Positions 8,446 through 17,129 of a stretch of 64,000 nt of DNA are shown here, in pieces. The notes under the pieces were generated by a model. The model did not search any database and was not told the origin of the DNA. It saw only the letters and a list, made by a program, of their open reading frames with translations. Each line of letters opens with the position of its first letter. Position 1 is the stretch's first letter. This DNA is from Sarcina sp. DSM 11001 (GTDB taxonomy: Bacteria; Bacillota; Clostridia; Lachnospirales; Lachnospiraceae): NCBI RefSeq assembly GCF_900101015.1, contig NZ_FNFZ01000014.1:48384-112383 (forward strand), read 5' to 3'. The position numbers and the translations under genes are program-made.

Positions 8446-10377
8446 TCAATACTTTCTGGCTTCTGCTCTGTGCTGCAGGACATCCTCAGCCGCCTCGCGG
8501 ACGCTGGCGCTCTCGGAAACCATAGCCATGCCGACGTTCCACCATGCGCCATAGCCGTCTGTCATGGTCTTCGGAACGACCTTGAGGTCGAACAGGCAGG
8601 CGACAGTCTGCTTCTTGGAATCCATGAGGGCATCACGGAGTTCCTCAACGCTCTTGCAGAGATAGGTCTTCATGCCATAGGCCTCACCGATCTTGGTGTA
8701 ATCGGTCTTGATGAGGTCGCCGCAGGGCTTCTTGCCGTCTGTGTAACGGAACTCGGTAGCGATGGAGCCGATACCGTGGGTCATCTCCAGGTTGTTGATG
8801 CAGCCGAAACCGCAGTTGTCGAAGACCAGGATGTTGGTCTTGCGCTTCTCCTGCATGATGGTTCCCAGCTCACTGTTGAGCATCTGGAAGCCGGAGTCGC
8901 CGACGACCGTGTACTCTTCGCAGTCAGGCTGTGCCATCTTGACGCCGAGGGAAGCACCGATCTCATAACCCATGCAGCTGTAGCCGTACTCTACATGGTA
9001 GCCGCCGCGCTTGTCGGTCTTCCATACACGCTGCAGGCAGCTGGGAAGAGAACCGCCGGCTGTGATGACGGTGTCATCGGGACCCATGCAGGCGCGCAGG
9101 GTAGCGAGTGCTGCAGTCTGGGTGAGGGATGTGCCGTACATGCGGACAAACTCCGGAACAGTCCTGGGATCTCTGGGCTTGATGATGGGCTCGAAGTCCT
9201 CGCCGGTGCAGACGATGCCGCCCAGTCTCTCGAGCTCTGCATCCCACTCTGCCTTGGCTTCAGCGACTTCGTTGGTGTATGCGGACTTGTAGCCCTTGGC
9301 GCGGAGGATCTCGGCCAGAGCTGTCACAGTGGCCTTAGCGTCGCCGACAGCCTTGACGGCGTCATATTTGTAAGCATGATAGCGGTTGTTGTTGATGGTG
9401 ACGAAACGAACGTTTTCACCCTGGAACAGCCACTTGGAGCTGGTGGTGAAGTCGCTCATCCTGGTGCCGATAGCGATGACGCAGTCAGCATCCTTAGCGA
9501 TCTTGTTGGAAGCGGAAGTGCCGGTCACGCCGATACCGCCGAGGCAGTAAGGGTGGCTGGACTTGCAGGCGCTCTTTCCTCCCTGGGTCTCGCCGAAGGG
9601 GATGCCGAACTCTTCGCAGAAATTCTCGACCACTTCACCGGCCAGTGAATAGCGGACGCCGCCGCCGACGATGATCATGGGCTTTTTGGAAGCGATGATC
9701 TCAGCCGCGATATCTTCCAGCTCCTCCTGTACAGCTACAGGACGGGTGATGCGGTGGACGCGCTTTTTGAAGAAGGTCTCGGGATAGTCATAGTACTCAC
9801 CCTCGACGTCCTGAGGAAGGCCGATAGCCACAGCGCCGGTGTCGGCGGGATCTGTCAGAACGCGCATTGCGCTGATCATGGCGGTCATGATCTGCTCAGG
9901 CCTCTGGATGCGGTCCCAGTACTTGGTCACGGGCTTGAAAGCATCGTTAGTTGTGGTCGCGAGACTGTTGGACTGCTCAAGCTGCTGTAGAACGGGATCA
10001 GGCTGCCTGGAAGCGAAGGTATCCGCAGGGAATACCAGCAGCGGAATATTGTTGACGGTTGCAGTCGCGCAGCCGACAACCATGTTGGCGGAGCCGGGGC
10101 CTACGGATGCTGCGCAGGGGATGATCTTCTTGCGGTCACACTGCTTTGCGTAAGCGATCGCTGTGTGGCACATACCCTGCTCGTTGCGGCCCTGCATCAC
10201 GCGGAGGCTGCCGGGATTGCTGTCAAGAGCCTCGCCGAGGCCGACTGCGATGCCGTGTCCGAAAATTGTAAAGAATGCTTCGACGAACTTGGTCTCTTCG
10301 CCGTCCATGCACACATACTGATTATCAAGGAATTTTACAATGGCCTGAGCCGTTGTCAGTCTGATTGTTTTTTCCAT
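8446..10377 (-). CDS. iolD: 3D-(3,5/4)-trihydroxycyclohexane-1,2-dione hydrolase (IolD)
   Basis: ThDP-dependent ring-opening hydrolase of the inositol pathway, 643 residues, the usual IolD length. Seen: N-terminal TAQAIVKFLDNQYV, the ThDP Glu region with FGHGIAVGLGEAL, the central Rossmann domain (PMIIVGGGVRYS), and the ThDP-Mg motif GDSGFQMLNSEL...NCGFGCINN. GGAAGG precedes the ATG. Its start is 206 bp downstream of the transaldolase-family gene, and a stem-loop in that gap (10413-10449) could partly separate the two. Confidence 0.96.
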   Translation of the reverse strand: MEKTIRLTTAQAIVKFLDNQYVCMDGEETKFVEAFFTIFGHGIAVGLGEALDSNPGSLRVMQGRNEQGMCHTAIAYAKQCDRKKIIPCAASVGPGSANMVVGCATATVNNIPLLVFPADTFASRQPDPVLQQLEQSNSLATTTNDAFKPVTKYWDRIQRPEQIMTAMISAMRVLTDPADTGAVAIGLPQDVEGEYYDYPETFFKKRVHRITRPVAVQEELEDIAAEIIASKKPMIIVGGGVRYSLAGEVVENFCEEFGIPFGETQGGKSACKSSHPYCLGGIGVTGTSASNKIAKDADCVIAIGTRMSDFTTSSKWLFQGENVRFVTINNNRYHAYKYDAVKAVGDAKATVTALAEILRAKGYKSAYTNEVAEAKAEWDAELERLGGIVCTGEDFEPIIKPRDPRTVPEFVRMYGTSLTQTAALATLRACMGPDDTVITAGGSLPSCLQRVWKTDKRGGYHVEYGYSCMGYEIGASLGVKMAQPDCEEYTVVGDSGFQMLNSELGTIMQEKRKTNILVFDNCGFGCINNLEMTHGIGSIATEFRYTDGKKPCGDLIKTDYTKIGEAYGMKTYLCKSVEELRDALMDSKKQTVACLFDLKVVPKTMTDGYGAWWNVGMAMVSESASVREAAEDVLQHRAEARKY

Positions 10378-10412
10378 ATTTACCTTCCCTTGTAAAAATA
10401 TGAAATATTGAC

Positions 10413-10449
10413 AAATGCCTGCCGCCGCGTATGCGTGCGGCAGGCATTT
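10413..10449. terminator. Stem-loop between transaldolase gene and iolD
   Basis: 13-bp stem AAATGCCTGCCGC / GCGGCAGGCATTT. The better T-run is on the plus strand; on the minus strand only ATTTGTC follows. It may attenuate read-through from the transaldolase gene into iolD rather than stop it fully. The rest of the gap (10480-10570) is low-complexity TATCTGTCTGTTTT repeats. Confidence 0.55.
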
Positions 10450-10583
10450 TTAGGAACTCCTGTCAGTAAAAGCTATTCTGTCTTATTTGCTTTATTCTGT
10501 TTATCTATTATCTGTCTGTTTTTATCTATCTGTTTTTATCTGTCTGTCCTGCTTATTTATCCTGCTTTATCCTGCGATCCTGA

Positions 10584-11642
10584 TCAGACGATCATGTAGC
10601 CGCGGATGAGCTGGACCAGACTGTCATAGCCGCCCAGGAACTGGTTCATGGTAGCCTTGAAGGCGCCGTAGTGCTGGAACTCCTCGGGCTTGAGGCCGTA
10701 AGGCTCATAAGCCTGGATGAATTCGGGCATCTGCTTCAGAGCTTCGAGATACTGAGGATCGACGGGCTTGTCAATGTTGCTCTCCATCTTTACCCAGTCA
10801 GCATTCGCGAACTTCCTCTGCCAGTCGGAGGTGATGGTCATGACGATGTCGCCGCCGAGGAAGTCGAGCCAGTGGTGATAGTTTCTGTATGCAGCGGTCA
10901 GGAGTTTGGTGCGGAAGCCTTTCTCCTTGTAGAACTTGTATGCGTTCTTCATGACGGCAACACCTGCGAGATCCAGGGCCTCAGCGGGGATGCAGACATC
11001 GCTGGCCTTGTTGACGTTCTTGAGATAGTCATCAGTACGGCCGATCATGATGGTGCAGACGGGGTGCATCCAGGAAGTATCAAGGCCTTCTGCCTCCCTT
11101 CTCTTGAGACCGCGCTCAACTGCCTCACCGACTGCAACTGCCTGTGCGCAGGTAAAGGAAACAGTAGCGTTGATGGAAACTCCGCGATAGGTCAGCTCTT
11201 CAAATGCCTCGACGCCGGCCTTGCTGGTAGGAGCCTTGATCTGGCTGTTGGGAACCAGAGCTGCGAGCTTGCAGGCCTGCTCAACCATCAGATCCTTGTT
11301 CTGATAATACTTGGCATTGGTCTGGAAGGAGATACGGCCCTTCTGGCCATGGGACTCCTCAAACATAGGCAGAAGAAGCTTAGAGGCTTTCGTGCCGAGC
11401 TTGCCGATGATATCCCATGCGACATCATCTTCTGTCCATGTAGGATTGTCAGCGATGACCTGCTTGATAGTGTCTTCCCAGTCAGGAAGCTCTTTCTTCA
11501 GAACGTTGCCCACGATAACAGGGTTCGTAGTTGCGCCTGTGCCGCCGTTCTCGATCGCATAGGCCAGCTCCTTGCAGCTGCAGGAATCATTCCAGAACTC
11601 AGTCTGCGGGAACTTCTCTCTCATTTCATTCAGCTTCGACAT
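10584..11642 (-). CDS. Transaldolase-family protein in the inositol block
   Basis: Class I aldolase-fold protein, 352 residues. Seen: FWNDSCS near residue 17 and ATTNPVIV (37-44) as in transaldolases, the likely Schiff-base Lys136 in QIKAPTSKAG, followed by INATVSFTCAQAVA, which matches the transaldolase strand after the lysine. ATG at 11642 has GAGGGG upstream; an earlier ATG is rejected. It is the first gene of the unit leading to iolD-iolB-iolE-adh and its promoter carries the same box as iolC. Inference: it may cleave 2-deoxy-5-keto-gluconate 6-phosphate in place of IolJ. A pentose-phosphate transaldolase is the alternative. Confidence 0.88.
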   Translation of the reverse strand: MSKLNEMREKFPQTEFWNDSCSCKELAYAIENGGTGATTNPVIVGNVLKKELPDWEDTIKQVIADNPTWTEDDVAWDIIGKLGTKASKLLLPMFEESHGQKGRISFQTNAKYYQNKDLMVEQACKLAALVPNSQIKAPTSKAGVEAFEELTYRGVSINATVSFTCAQAVAVGEAVERGLKRREAEGLDTSWMHPVCTIMIGRTDDYLKNVNKASDVCIPAEALDLAGVAVMKNAYKFYKEKGFRTKLLTAAYRNYHHWLDFLGGDIVMTITSDWQRKFANADWVKMESNIDKPVDPQYLEALKQMPEFIQAYEPYGLKPEEFQHYGAFKATMNQFLGGYDSLVQLIRGYMIV

Positions 11643-11837
11643 GTTAATTACCCCTCTCTTTCTTGTTGGTAAAAAATGTGTGTACTGCTCTATGTAGGTA
11701 CCTCTTTGCCAAACCATCGTTTGTTCAGGCACTTACATTTTTTCAATTTTAAAAGGTGAACAGTTTAAAAACGATCTCGATAAATGCGTGCTATGTGTGC
11801 TTTTGTGTGCGTTTCTTTTTATCTTCCTTGCATTGTC

Positions 11838-11866
11838 AGAATAGCACGCATTCATTTAGCGTGCAA
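11838..11866 (-). promoter_or_regulatory. Regulated promoter of the transaldolase-iolDBE-adh unit
   Basis: Minus strand: TTGCAC (11861-11866), 17-nt spacer, TATTCT (11838-11843). The inverted repeat GCACGC-N9-GCGTGC (11844-11864) spans the spacer and -35 box. The same layout recurs before iolC and the LacI gene. A further GCACGC-N8-GCGTGC pair lies at 11998-12017, about 150 bp upstream. The leader to the ATG is about 190 nt. Confidence 0.75.
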
Positions 11867-11997
11867 GTTATTTTTTGCATTTTACGGACTTTCTCCATGT
11901 TGCACAAAATAGCTACAAACATTTTGTCTATTATTAATAGCCTGCATAAAAATCATCCCGAGATACCGGTAAATCGCTTTTGCGTTCAAATTTCTTT

Positions 11998-12017
11998 GCA
12001 CGCACCGAAATGCGTGC
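11998..12017. promoter_or_regulatory. Upstream operator-like box GCACGC-N8-GCGTGC
   Basis: Second copy of the GCACGC/GCGTGC palindrome in the 11643-12244 intergenic region, with an 8-nt spacer. Two-site binding with looping is typical for LacI regulators; this is inference. Confidence 0.6.
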
Positions 12018-12058
12018 ATCACGAGAAATCCAGCAAATAACACGCAGCTTCTGCCGTT

Positions 12059-12088
12059 AAAAAAAGCCGGGGAGCGATCTCCCCGGCC
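12059..12088 (-). terminator. Terminator after iolG
   Basis: Minus-strand 9-bp GC stem (GCCGGGGAG / CTCCCCGGC, loop ATCG) followed by eight U. It lies about 155 nt past the iolG stop and isolates iolG from the transaldolase-iolDBE unit. Confidence 0.88.
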
Positions 12089-12170
12089 ACTGGTACATAT
12101 AAGCAGTACGCGGGACTGTACCAGGCCCGCAGTGATGCCTCCTTCCGGCATCCTGTAATCATCTTCTGAA

Positions 12171-12222
12171 CTGTAAACAAATCAGGGGAGCAGTTTTCAC
12201 AAACGTTAATATTTGTTTACAG
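12171..12222. repeat. 12-bp inverted repeat just past the iolG stop
   Basis: CTGTAAACAAAT (12171-12182) and its exact complement ATTTGTTTACAG (12211-12222) enclose 28 nt. It starts 23 nt past the stop codon of iolG and could be a 3' UTR stem or a protein site. No T-run follows. Confidence 0.55.
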
Positions 12223-12244
12223 ATCCTGAAAACAACAACTTATA

Positions 12245-13267
12245 TCAGGCTTCGATCTCGGAAAGCTTGACAGGCCTGCCCTCCTTGAGAGACTTCCTGG
12301 CCGCGATCGCAATGCGGACAGGCTCGAGACCATCCTTGCCTCCCACAGGGACCTCGGCGTCGTTCAGGACAGCGTTCACAAAGTCCTTGGTCTCAGCCAC
12401 GAACGCGTCGTTGTAGCGCTCGAGGAAGAAGTAGGTGGGCTTCGCGGAGCAGACGGTTTCCGCCGTGCTGATAAAGGCCTCGTTCTCGAGGTGGTTGTTG
12501 TCCTGCACAGCGCCCTTCTCACAGAGAACTTCCACGCGCTGGTCATAGCCGTAAGGCGCCTGACGGCAGTTGTCGATGACTCCGATCGCGCCGTTCTCGA
12601 ACTTCAGGGTGACGATAGCGGTGTCGACATCGTCGTATTCCGCATAGCCGGGATCTGTCAGGACAGTGCCCGTGGCGGAGACTTCCGTCACCTCGCTGCC
12701 CGCCAGATAGCGGACCATATCAAAATCATGGATCATCATGTCAAGGAAGATGCCGCCGGAAACCTTGACATAGGACATGGGCGGACCAGCGGGATCGCGG
12801 GAGCAGACCTTGACCACATAGGGCTTGCCCAGCTTGCCGGAAGCGACGACATCACGCACAGCCTTGTGGCTTCTGTCAAAGCGGCGGACAAAGCCTACCT
12901 GGAGTTTGACGCCGGCCTTCTCGACAGCGGCGAGGGCTTCTTTGATCTTGGCGATCTCGGTGTGGATAGGTTTCTCACAGAAAATATGCTTGCCGGCGGC
13001 AGCCGCCTTCATCATGAATTCCGCATGTGTGTCCGTAGAGGAGCAGATAAATACAGCGTCCACATCCTCTGCCGCAAAAACATCAGCGGGATCCTTTGTG
13101 CATCTCGCAATGCCGATGCTCTTCGCCCAGGCCTCCATATCATCATTCAGGAAGGGATCCGCGAGGATGACCACCTCTGCGTCCGGAATGAAATTCTGCA
13201 CATTCGTGCCGTGAAGCTTGCCGATACGGCCGCCGCCCAAAAGGCCGATTCTAAGTTTCTTTCCCAT
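12245..13267 (-). CDS. iolG: Inositol 2-dehydrogenase (IolG), Gfo/Idh/MocA family
   Basis: Oxidises myo-inositol to 2-keto-myo-inositol with NAD+, the first pathway step. 340 residues with an N-terminal Rossmann motif GLLGGGRIG (8-16), FCEKP with Lys99, and the catalytic Asp176/His180 in FLDMMIHDFD. AAGGAGG precedes the ATG. It is monocistronic: own consensus promoter at 13420-13448 and own terminator at 12059-12088. The neighbouring iolE, iolB and iolD strongly support inositol as substrate; within this family the sequence alone would leave scyllo-inositol possible. Confidence 0.93.
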   Translation of the reverse strand: MGKKLRIGLLGGGRIGKLHGTNVQNFIPDAEVVILADPFLNDDMEAWAKSIGIARCTKDPADVFAAEDVDAVFICSSTDTHAEFMMKAAAAGKHIFCEKPIHTEIAKIKEALAAVEKAGVKLQVGFVRRFDRSHKAVRDVVASGKLGKPYVVKVCSRDPAGPPMSYVKVSGGIFLDMMIHDFDMVRYLAGSEVTEVSATGTVLTDPGYAEYDDVDTAIVTLKFENGAIGVIDNCRQAPYGYDQRVEVLCEKGAVQDNNHLENEAFISTAETVCSAKPTYFFLERYNDAFVAETKDFVNAVLNDAEVPVGGKDGLEPVRIAIAARKSLKEGRPVKLSEIEA

Positions 13268-13321
13268 TTTTCCTCCTTACCGGTAAAAAATTTACAACTG
13301 TTGTTGTCGTGCAGCCCCATA

Positions 13322-13349
13322 CCCGATCAGGCATATATGCCCTCTCGGG
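13322..13349 (-). other. Hairpin in the iolG leader
   Basis: Two nested stems: CCCGA/TCGGG outside and the self-complementary GGCATATATGCC inside. It lies in the roughly 145-nt leader between the iolG promoter and start codon. It may be an RNA structure or an operator. Confidence 0.5.
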
Positions 13350-13419
13350 AAGCTGTATCCTTATATACCATGTACCCGGGGGATAATGCGGAGGGCATAA
13401 TAGCCCTTCCTTTATGTTA

Positions 13420-13448
13420 ATTTTAACCACGATGTTGGTACATGTCAA
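13420..13448 (-). promoter_or_regulatory. Promoter of iolG
   Basis: Minus strand: TTGACA (13443-13448), 17-nt spacer, TAAAAT (13420-13425). The spacer holds ACCA-N6-TGGT, a weak palindrome. The GCACGC box of the other inositol promoters is absent, so iolG is controlled differently. Confidence 0.78.
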
Positions 13449-13595
13449 TAAATTTGTCTGTATTTCCTCTATATTACGCCCAGTTAAATCCCGTTTATTT
13501 GGTCAAACTGCCCAATTTCCCACAAAGCGGGTCAAAGATCTGATTTCTTCCCGGCAGAGCGCGTCTGAGTTGTATTTTTGTTTCAATAGAGCGCG

Positions 13596-14618
13596 TCACA
13601 GGTTATATTTTGTTTTGATCGTGATATCGGTAAAAATCATCTCCGACTCCGGCTGAAGGCCTTTCTGCAGCAGGTCGGCAAGAATATGCAGGGGGCGGTA
13701 CCCCTGAATGTAACCGCTCTGGTCGATGAGGAAATCCGCCGTGTCCTCCCTGAGGATTTTCTCGTTTTTCGGGGTCTGATCGTAAATGATGACACGGGGC
13801 CGGTGTTCAAGCTTCAATGAGTCAAAGGCATTGCGGATCCCGGCCTGGCCGCTGGAGACCAGAAGGATCCCTCCCAGTTCCGGAATCGTGCGCATCGTAT
13901 TCTCAACGACCTTCTCTACTTCCTGCGCGTCGTCAAAACTGCCCTGTACCCCGACCACTTCCATTTCCGGGCAGGAAGCCTTCATTTCTTCGATAAAACC
14001 GGCCACACGGGAATTGTTGACATGGCTCGTAAAGTAGCCCGTGATCACCAGCACTTTGCCGGCGCCCCCCATCAGAATCTGCATGAGCCCCGCCGCGGCG
14101 CGGCCGCTCTGGACATTGTCCATTCCGACGAAACACCTGCGCTTTGTGCCGACTATATCCGAGTTGAAAGTCACGACCGGGATCCCGTCCTCTTCGATCA
14201 GTTCATTGACCACGTCGCGGACGCATTCGCAGTCAATCGCCATCAAAGCAAGTCCGTCGATCCCCTCTTTTTTCAGACTGCGGATCATCTCCATCTGCTC
14301 ATGTTCATCCACAGCCTTACTTTCCCGCAGGATCACCTCGACGCCCCGGTCTGCCAGTTCTGCCGCGGCCTCCCGGATCCCCCGGTTTATCGCGATCATA
14401 AAGGAAGCGCCGGACAAATGTGTCACAACACCGAGCCTGTAGATTTTTCTCTTCTTCGCTGTCTTTCTCGGTTTCTTGACATAGCCCAGCTCCGCTGCCG
14501 CCCTGCGGATCTTTTCCGCCACTTCGGGATCGACCCTGCCGCGGTTATTGAGTGCCCGGTCAACTGTCCCCCTGGATACGCCTGTCGCATCCGCTATTTG
14601 CTGTACTGTCACTCCCAC
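13596..14618 (-). CDS. LacI-family regulator with sugar-binding domain, beside iolG
   Basis: 340 residues. N-terminal LacI helix-turn-helix (VTVQQIADATGVSRGTVDRAL), then a periplasmic-binding-protein-like sensor starting YRLGVVTHLSGASF. GTG start at 14618 with AAAGGAG 9 nt upstream. It lies directly upstream of iolG on the same strand. Its own promoter (14874-14902) carries the GCGTGC-type box found before the transaldolase gene and iolC, so it is the best candidate for the inositol regulator, with autoregulation. The effector is not readable; the second LacI gene at 27955 is an alternative regulator. Confidence 0.92.
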   Translation of the reverse strand: MGVTVQQIADATGVSRGTVDRALNNRGRVDPEVAEKIRRAAAELGYVKKPRKTAKKRKIYRLGVVTHLSGASFMIAINRGIREAAAELADRGVEVILRESKAVDEHEQMEMIRSLKKEGIDGLALMAIDCECVRDVVNELIEEDGIPVVTFNSDIVGTKRRCFVGMDNVQSGRAAAGLMQILMGGAGKVLVITGYFTSHVNNSRVAGFIEEMKASCPEMEVVGVQGSFDDAQEVEKVVENTMRTIPELGGILLVSSGQAGIRNAFDSLKLEHRPRVIIYDQTPKNEKILREDTADFLIDQSGYIQGYRPLHILADLLQKGLQPESEMIFTDITIKTKYNL

Positions 14619-14660
14619 TGCTTTTATCTCCTTTGTCTAAGCGGTTTATTCTTCGGCGCG

Positions 14661-14682
14661 CAAGACTCGCAAGCGAGTCTTG
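14661..14682 (-). repeat. Leader hairpin of the LacI gene, copy A of a shared stem-loop
   Basis: CAAGACTCGC / GCGAGTCTTG, 10-bp stem, in the leader of the LacI mRNA about 45 nt before the GTG. A near-identical stem-loop is at 50346-50367. The T-run (TTTTTT) is on the plus strand side. Confidence 0.6.
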
Positions 14683-14873
14683 AAGTTTTTTACGTCACTT
14701 CCATTTTCAAACTGCAGATTGCCAGGCCAGATCTTTCCTGTTTACAGGTTTTCTGCGTCCAGATTTCCGGGTAACAGATTTTTCACGCACGAAATTCCCT
14801 CCTGAAAAAGCCGATCCCCCCGGCTTACAGAGGTTTTTCCGCAAAGTTTTGCGTGTCAAATCATCTTTTTAAA

Positions 14874-14902
14874 ATTATACATTGAATGCACGCCGTGTGC
14901 AA
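14874..14902 (-). promoter_or_regulatory. Regulated promoter of the LacI gene
   Basis: Minus strand: TTGCAC (14897-14902), 17-nt spacer, TATAAT (14874-14879). The spacer holds GCGTGC, and TTGCACACGGCGTGCA forms the palindrome; another GCACGC half-site is at 14911-14916. This is the third promoter with the TTGCAC-17 architecture. The leader is about 250 nt and contains the hairpin at 14661-14682; the rest of 14619-15113 shows no gene. Confidence 0.75.
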
Positions 14903-15113
14903 CACAAAAAGCACGCTTTTTAACGATTTCTGCTGCAATGCTGCCGGTCTGTTTTCAGCCGGATATTACCAGCCGCCCGTCGGTCAATCCCGTGCTTCCA
15001 GCATCAAGACCGGGTAAACGCTTTCTCCATCCCGAAAAAGTTCTTTTCATTTCAGCCGGTTTTAGGTAGACTATAGACAGTTTAAACTTAAGGCAATACT
15101 TGGAGGTGAAACA

Positions 15114-15647
15114 ATGAACGATCTGAATACCGGTCTTGGAAAACAGGGTTCTGATTACGGAAGAAATGATCCGCGGCCGAAACGCACCGTGGAATTCTCT
15201 CAGACAGAATGCACACATGTCGTCCTCTACGACAGCATCAATGATTCCGGGAGACTGTTCGGCGGCCGGCTTGTCTCCTGGATCGACGTGACAGCAGGAG
15301 CCTGTGCCATGCGCCACACAGGGCAGCGCATGACAACCGCTTCCATAGACAACCTGACCTTCAAGCGCGGCGCTTATCTGGGAGATATCGTTGTCCTGAT
15401 CGCCCGCATGACTTATGTGGGAAGCACCTCCTGCGAGGTCCGTGTGGACTCCTATGTCGAGGATCAGGAGGGTTTCCGGCGCGCCATGAACCGGGCCTTT
15501 ATCACCTATGTCTCCATCTCACCTGAAGGGAAACCTGTCGAGATCCCTTACGGACTGGAAGTCCAGAATTTTGTCGAGGAGGCCCGCTGGGACGGAGCTC
15601 TCCTCAGGCGCGAAAACCGCAAATCCCGCACAAAAATCGGTTACTGA
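15114..15647 (+). CDS. Acyl-CoA thioesterase, hotdog fold
   Basis: Cytoplasmic thioesterase of 177 residues, YciA/BACH type. Seen: the hotdog helix region DSGRLFGGRLVSWIDVTAGACAM, ASIDNLTFKRGAYLGD, and CEVRVDSYVED, which match the acyl-CoA hydrolase family. GGAGG lies 7 nt before the ATG. Single gene with a terminator at 15726-15754. Substrate chain length is not known. Confidence 0.9.
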   Translation: MNDLNTGLGKQGSDYGRNDPRPKRTVEFSQTECTHVVLYDSINDSGRLFGGRLVSWIDVTAGACAMRHTGQRMTTASIDNLTFKRGAYLGDIVVLIARMTYVGSTSCEVRVDSYVEDQEGFRRAMNRAFITYVSISPEGKPVEIPYGLEVQNFVEEARWDGALLRRENRKSRTKIGY

Positions 15648-15725
15648 TCCCTGTCCGGACCCGTTGGAAAATCATCGGGATCATTTATCTGCCATTATCT
15701 GTTCCATCTGTTCCGTAACGTGCAA

Positions 15726-15754
15726 AAAGCCGGGAGGCTCAACCTCCCGGCTTT
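15726..15754 (+). terminator. Terminator after the thioesterase gene
   Basis: 12-bp stem AAAGCCGGGAGG / CCTCCCGGCTTT, loop CTCAA, about 80 nt past the stop. The U-run is only three bases but the stem is strong. Confidence 0.75.
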
Positions 15755-15788
15755 ATCATTGTGATTGTTTCTTTATTTACAGTTTTCT

Positions 15789-15892
15789 GTTTATTCTTCA
15801 TCGGGTAATCCCCATGTCTTCAGACATGGGATACAGGTGCAAAAAGGGAACCTCGCTTCATCGTGGGTACAATCCCGCGATGAAGAATAAAC
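15789..15892. repeat. Small palindromic element with 15-bp terminal inverted repeats
   Basis: A 104-bp block with perfect 15-bp ends: GTTTATTCTTCATCG (15789-15803) and CGATGAAGAATAAAC (15878-15892). Inside are a hairpin CCCATGTCT-TC-AGACATGGG and a second CTTCATCG copy that can pair with the right end instead. Further stems (CACACC-GGA-GGTGTG; GAAAGTT...AACTTTC) follow to 15950. No coding potential. It may be a miniature transposon, an IS200/IS605-type end remnant, or a structured RNA. Confidence 0.6.
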
Positions 15893-16064
15893 GCTCTGAC
15901 ACACCGGAGGTGTGCAGTGTGAAAGTTCAAATATGCGGCAAACTTTCATGGCCTATTTGTGCCGGTACCGCATCGGCATGTGGATCTGGATGCAGCACGG
16001 ATGCGGTGCAGAATTCACATGGCTTTTCCGAACAACACGCAGTTTTCTAACAGTAAACCAGGGT

Positions 16065-17012
16065 CTACACAAGGATTGTCCGATACCGCTCCATGACCTG
16101 GTCCAATGACCGCACGCCGTCCGTCGCTCCGATCTGTTCGATGGAACAGGAGGCCGCCGCACAGCCCAGCCGCGCGCATTCTGCCACCGGGAGTCCGTCG
16201 CTGAGTCCGCAGGCAAATGCTGCAGCAAAGGTGTCCCCGGCCCCGGTCGTATCCACACACTGCACTCCTTTCACAGAGGGGATTTCCACGACCCCGTCCC
16301 TTGTCGCGACGATACAGCCCCTGGCGCCTGCCTTGACCACGGCAGTCTTCACACCGCTTTCCACGAGGAGGGCGGCGTTGCGCACAGGGTCAAGGTCTCC
16401 GGTCAGCGAACCGATCTCCTCATCGTTGGGGACGAAGACATCCATATAAGGAAAAAGGTCTCTCAGATCCTCCAGGGTCTCTCTGTTTTTGGTGTGTGTC
16501 ATATCAACGATCAGTGTCCTGCCCTCCGCTTTGATCCGGGAAAACAGGTCCTTCATAGCTTCAATAGTAAAGCGTGGGGAAATGAACATACTGGCAAAGC
16601 ACACGATCCCGGCTGTCTCTCCTTTATTCAGCTGTGCCTCCACATCCTCCGGCTCCAGCCTGCGGGGACTGGTGTCCGCGGCCCCCAGAATACGTCTCTC
16701 CCCGTATTTATCGATCAGGATGATATTTATGGCTGTATCCAGCCCGGCCTCCATCCGGATACTGTCCGTAGAGATTCCGTTTTCCCTGAGATAATCCAGT
16801 ATCTTTCTGCCCGCCTCATCCTCTCCGACCTTTGAGATCAGCTGTACTTTTTTCCCCAGCCTTGCAAGGACAACAGACTCATTAAGTGCGTCCCCTCCAA
16901 AGGACAGTCTGATCTTGTCCAGATATTTGACATCCCCGGCAAAAGGATCCGGTCCGACCGGTGACGCCAGAATATCGATCACAGCTGGTCCGATCACTGT
17001 AATATCATACAT
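16065..17012 (-). CDS. PfkB-family carbohydrate kinase
   Basis: Ribokinase-fold sugar or nucleoside kinase of 315 residues. Seen: SFGGDALNESVVLARLG near residue 35 (substrate Gly-rich loop) and the C-terminal signature DTTGAGDTFAAAF with the catalytic Asp. ATG at 17012 follows GGAGG by 11 nt; an ATG six codons upstream has no ribosome site. It follows a lipoprotein gene on the same strand (117-nt gap). Substrate unknown: fructose, ribose and adenosine kinases all share these motifs. Confidence 0.9.
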   Translation of the reverse strand: MYDITVIGPAVIDILASPVGPDPFAGDVKYLDKIRLSFGGDALNESVVLARLGKKVQLISKVGEDEAGRKILDYLRENGISTDSIRMEAGLDTAINIILIDKYGERRILGAADTSPRRLEPEDVEAQLNKGETAGIVCFASMFISPRFTIEAMKDLFSRIKAEGRTLIVDMTHTKNRETLEDLRDLFPYMDVFVPNDEEIGSLTGDLDPVRNAALLVESGVKTAVVKAGARGCIVATRDGVVEIPSVKGVQCVDTTGAGDTFAAAFACGLSDGLPVAECARLGCAAASCSIEQIGATDGVRSLDQVMERYRTILV

Positions 17013-17129
17013 TTCTGATCCATCCTCCATTCCACGCCTGTCTTAAGGCTCTGCTGATGAACCGGGCCTCTGTTTCTGTATAGCTGAATCGAAACTGCCC
17101 TTCTCCTGTCAGGAAAAACACAAAGACCT

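Noticed and set aside
5642..10153. Long plus-strand ORFs opposite the iol genes
   Set aside because: They are antisense frames in GC-rich coding DNA, lack family motifs and ribosome sites, and the minus-strand genes are unambiguous.
15789..15892. tRNA or known riboswitch in the palindromic block
   Set aside because: No cloverleaf or T-loop sequence; the pairing is by terminal inverted repeats.
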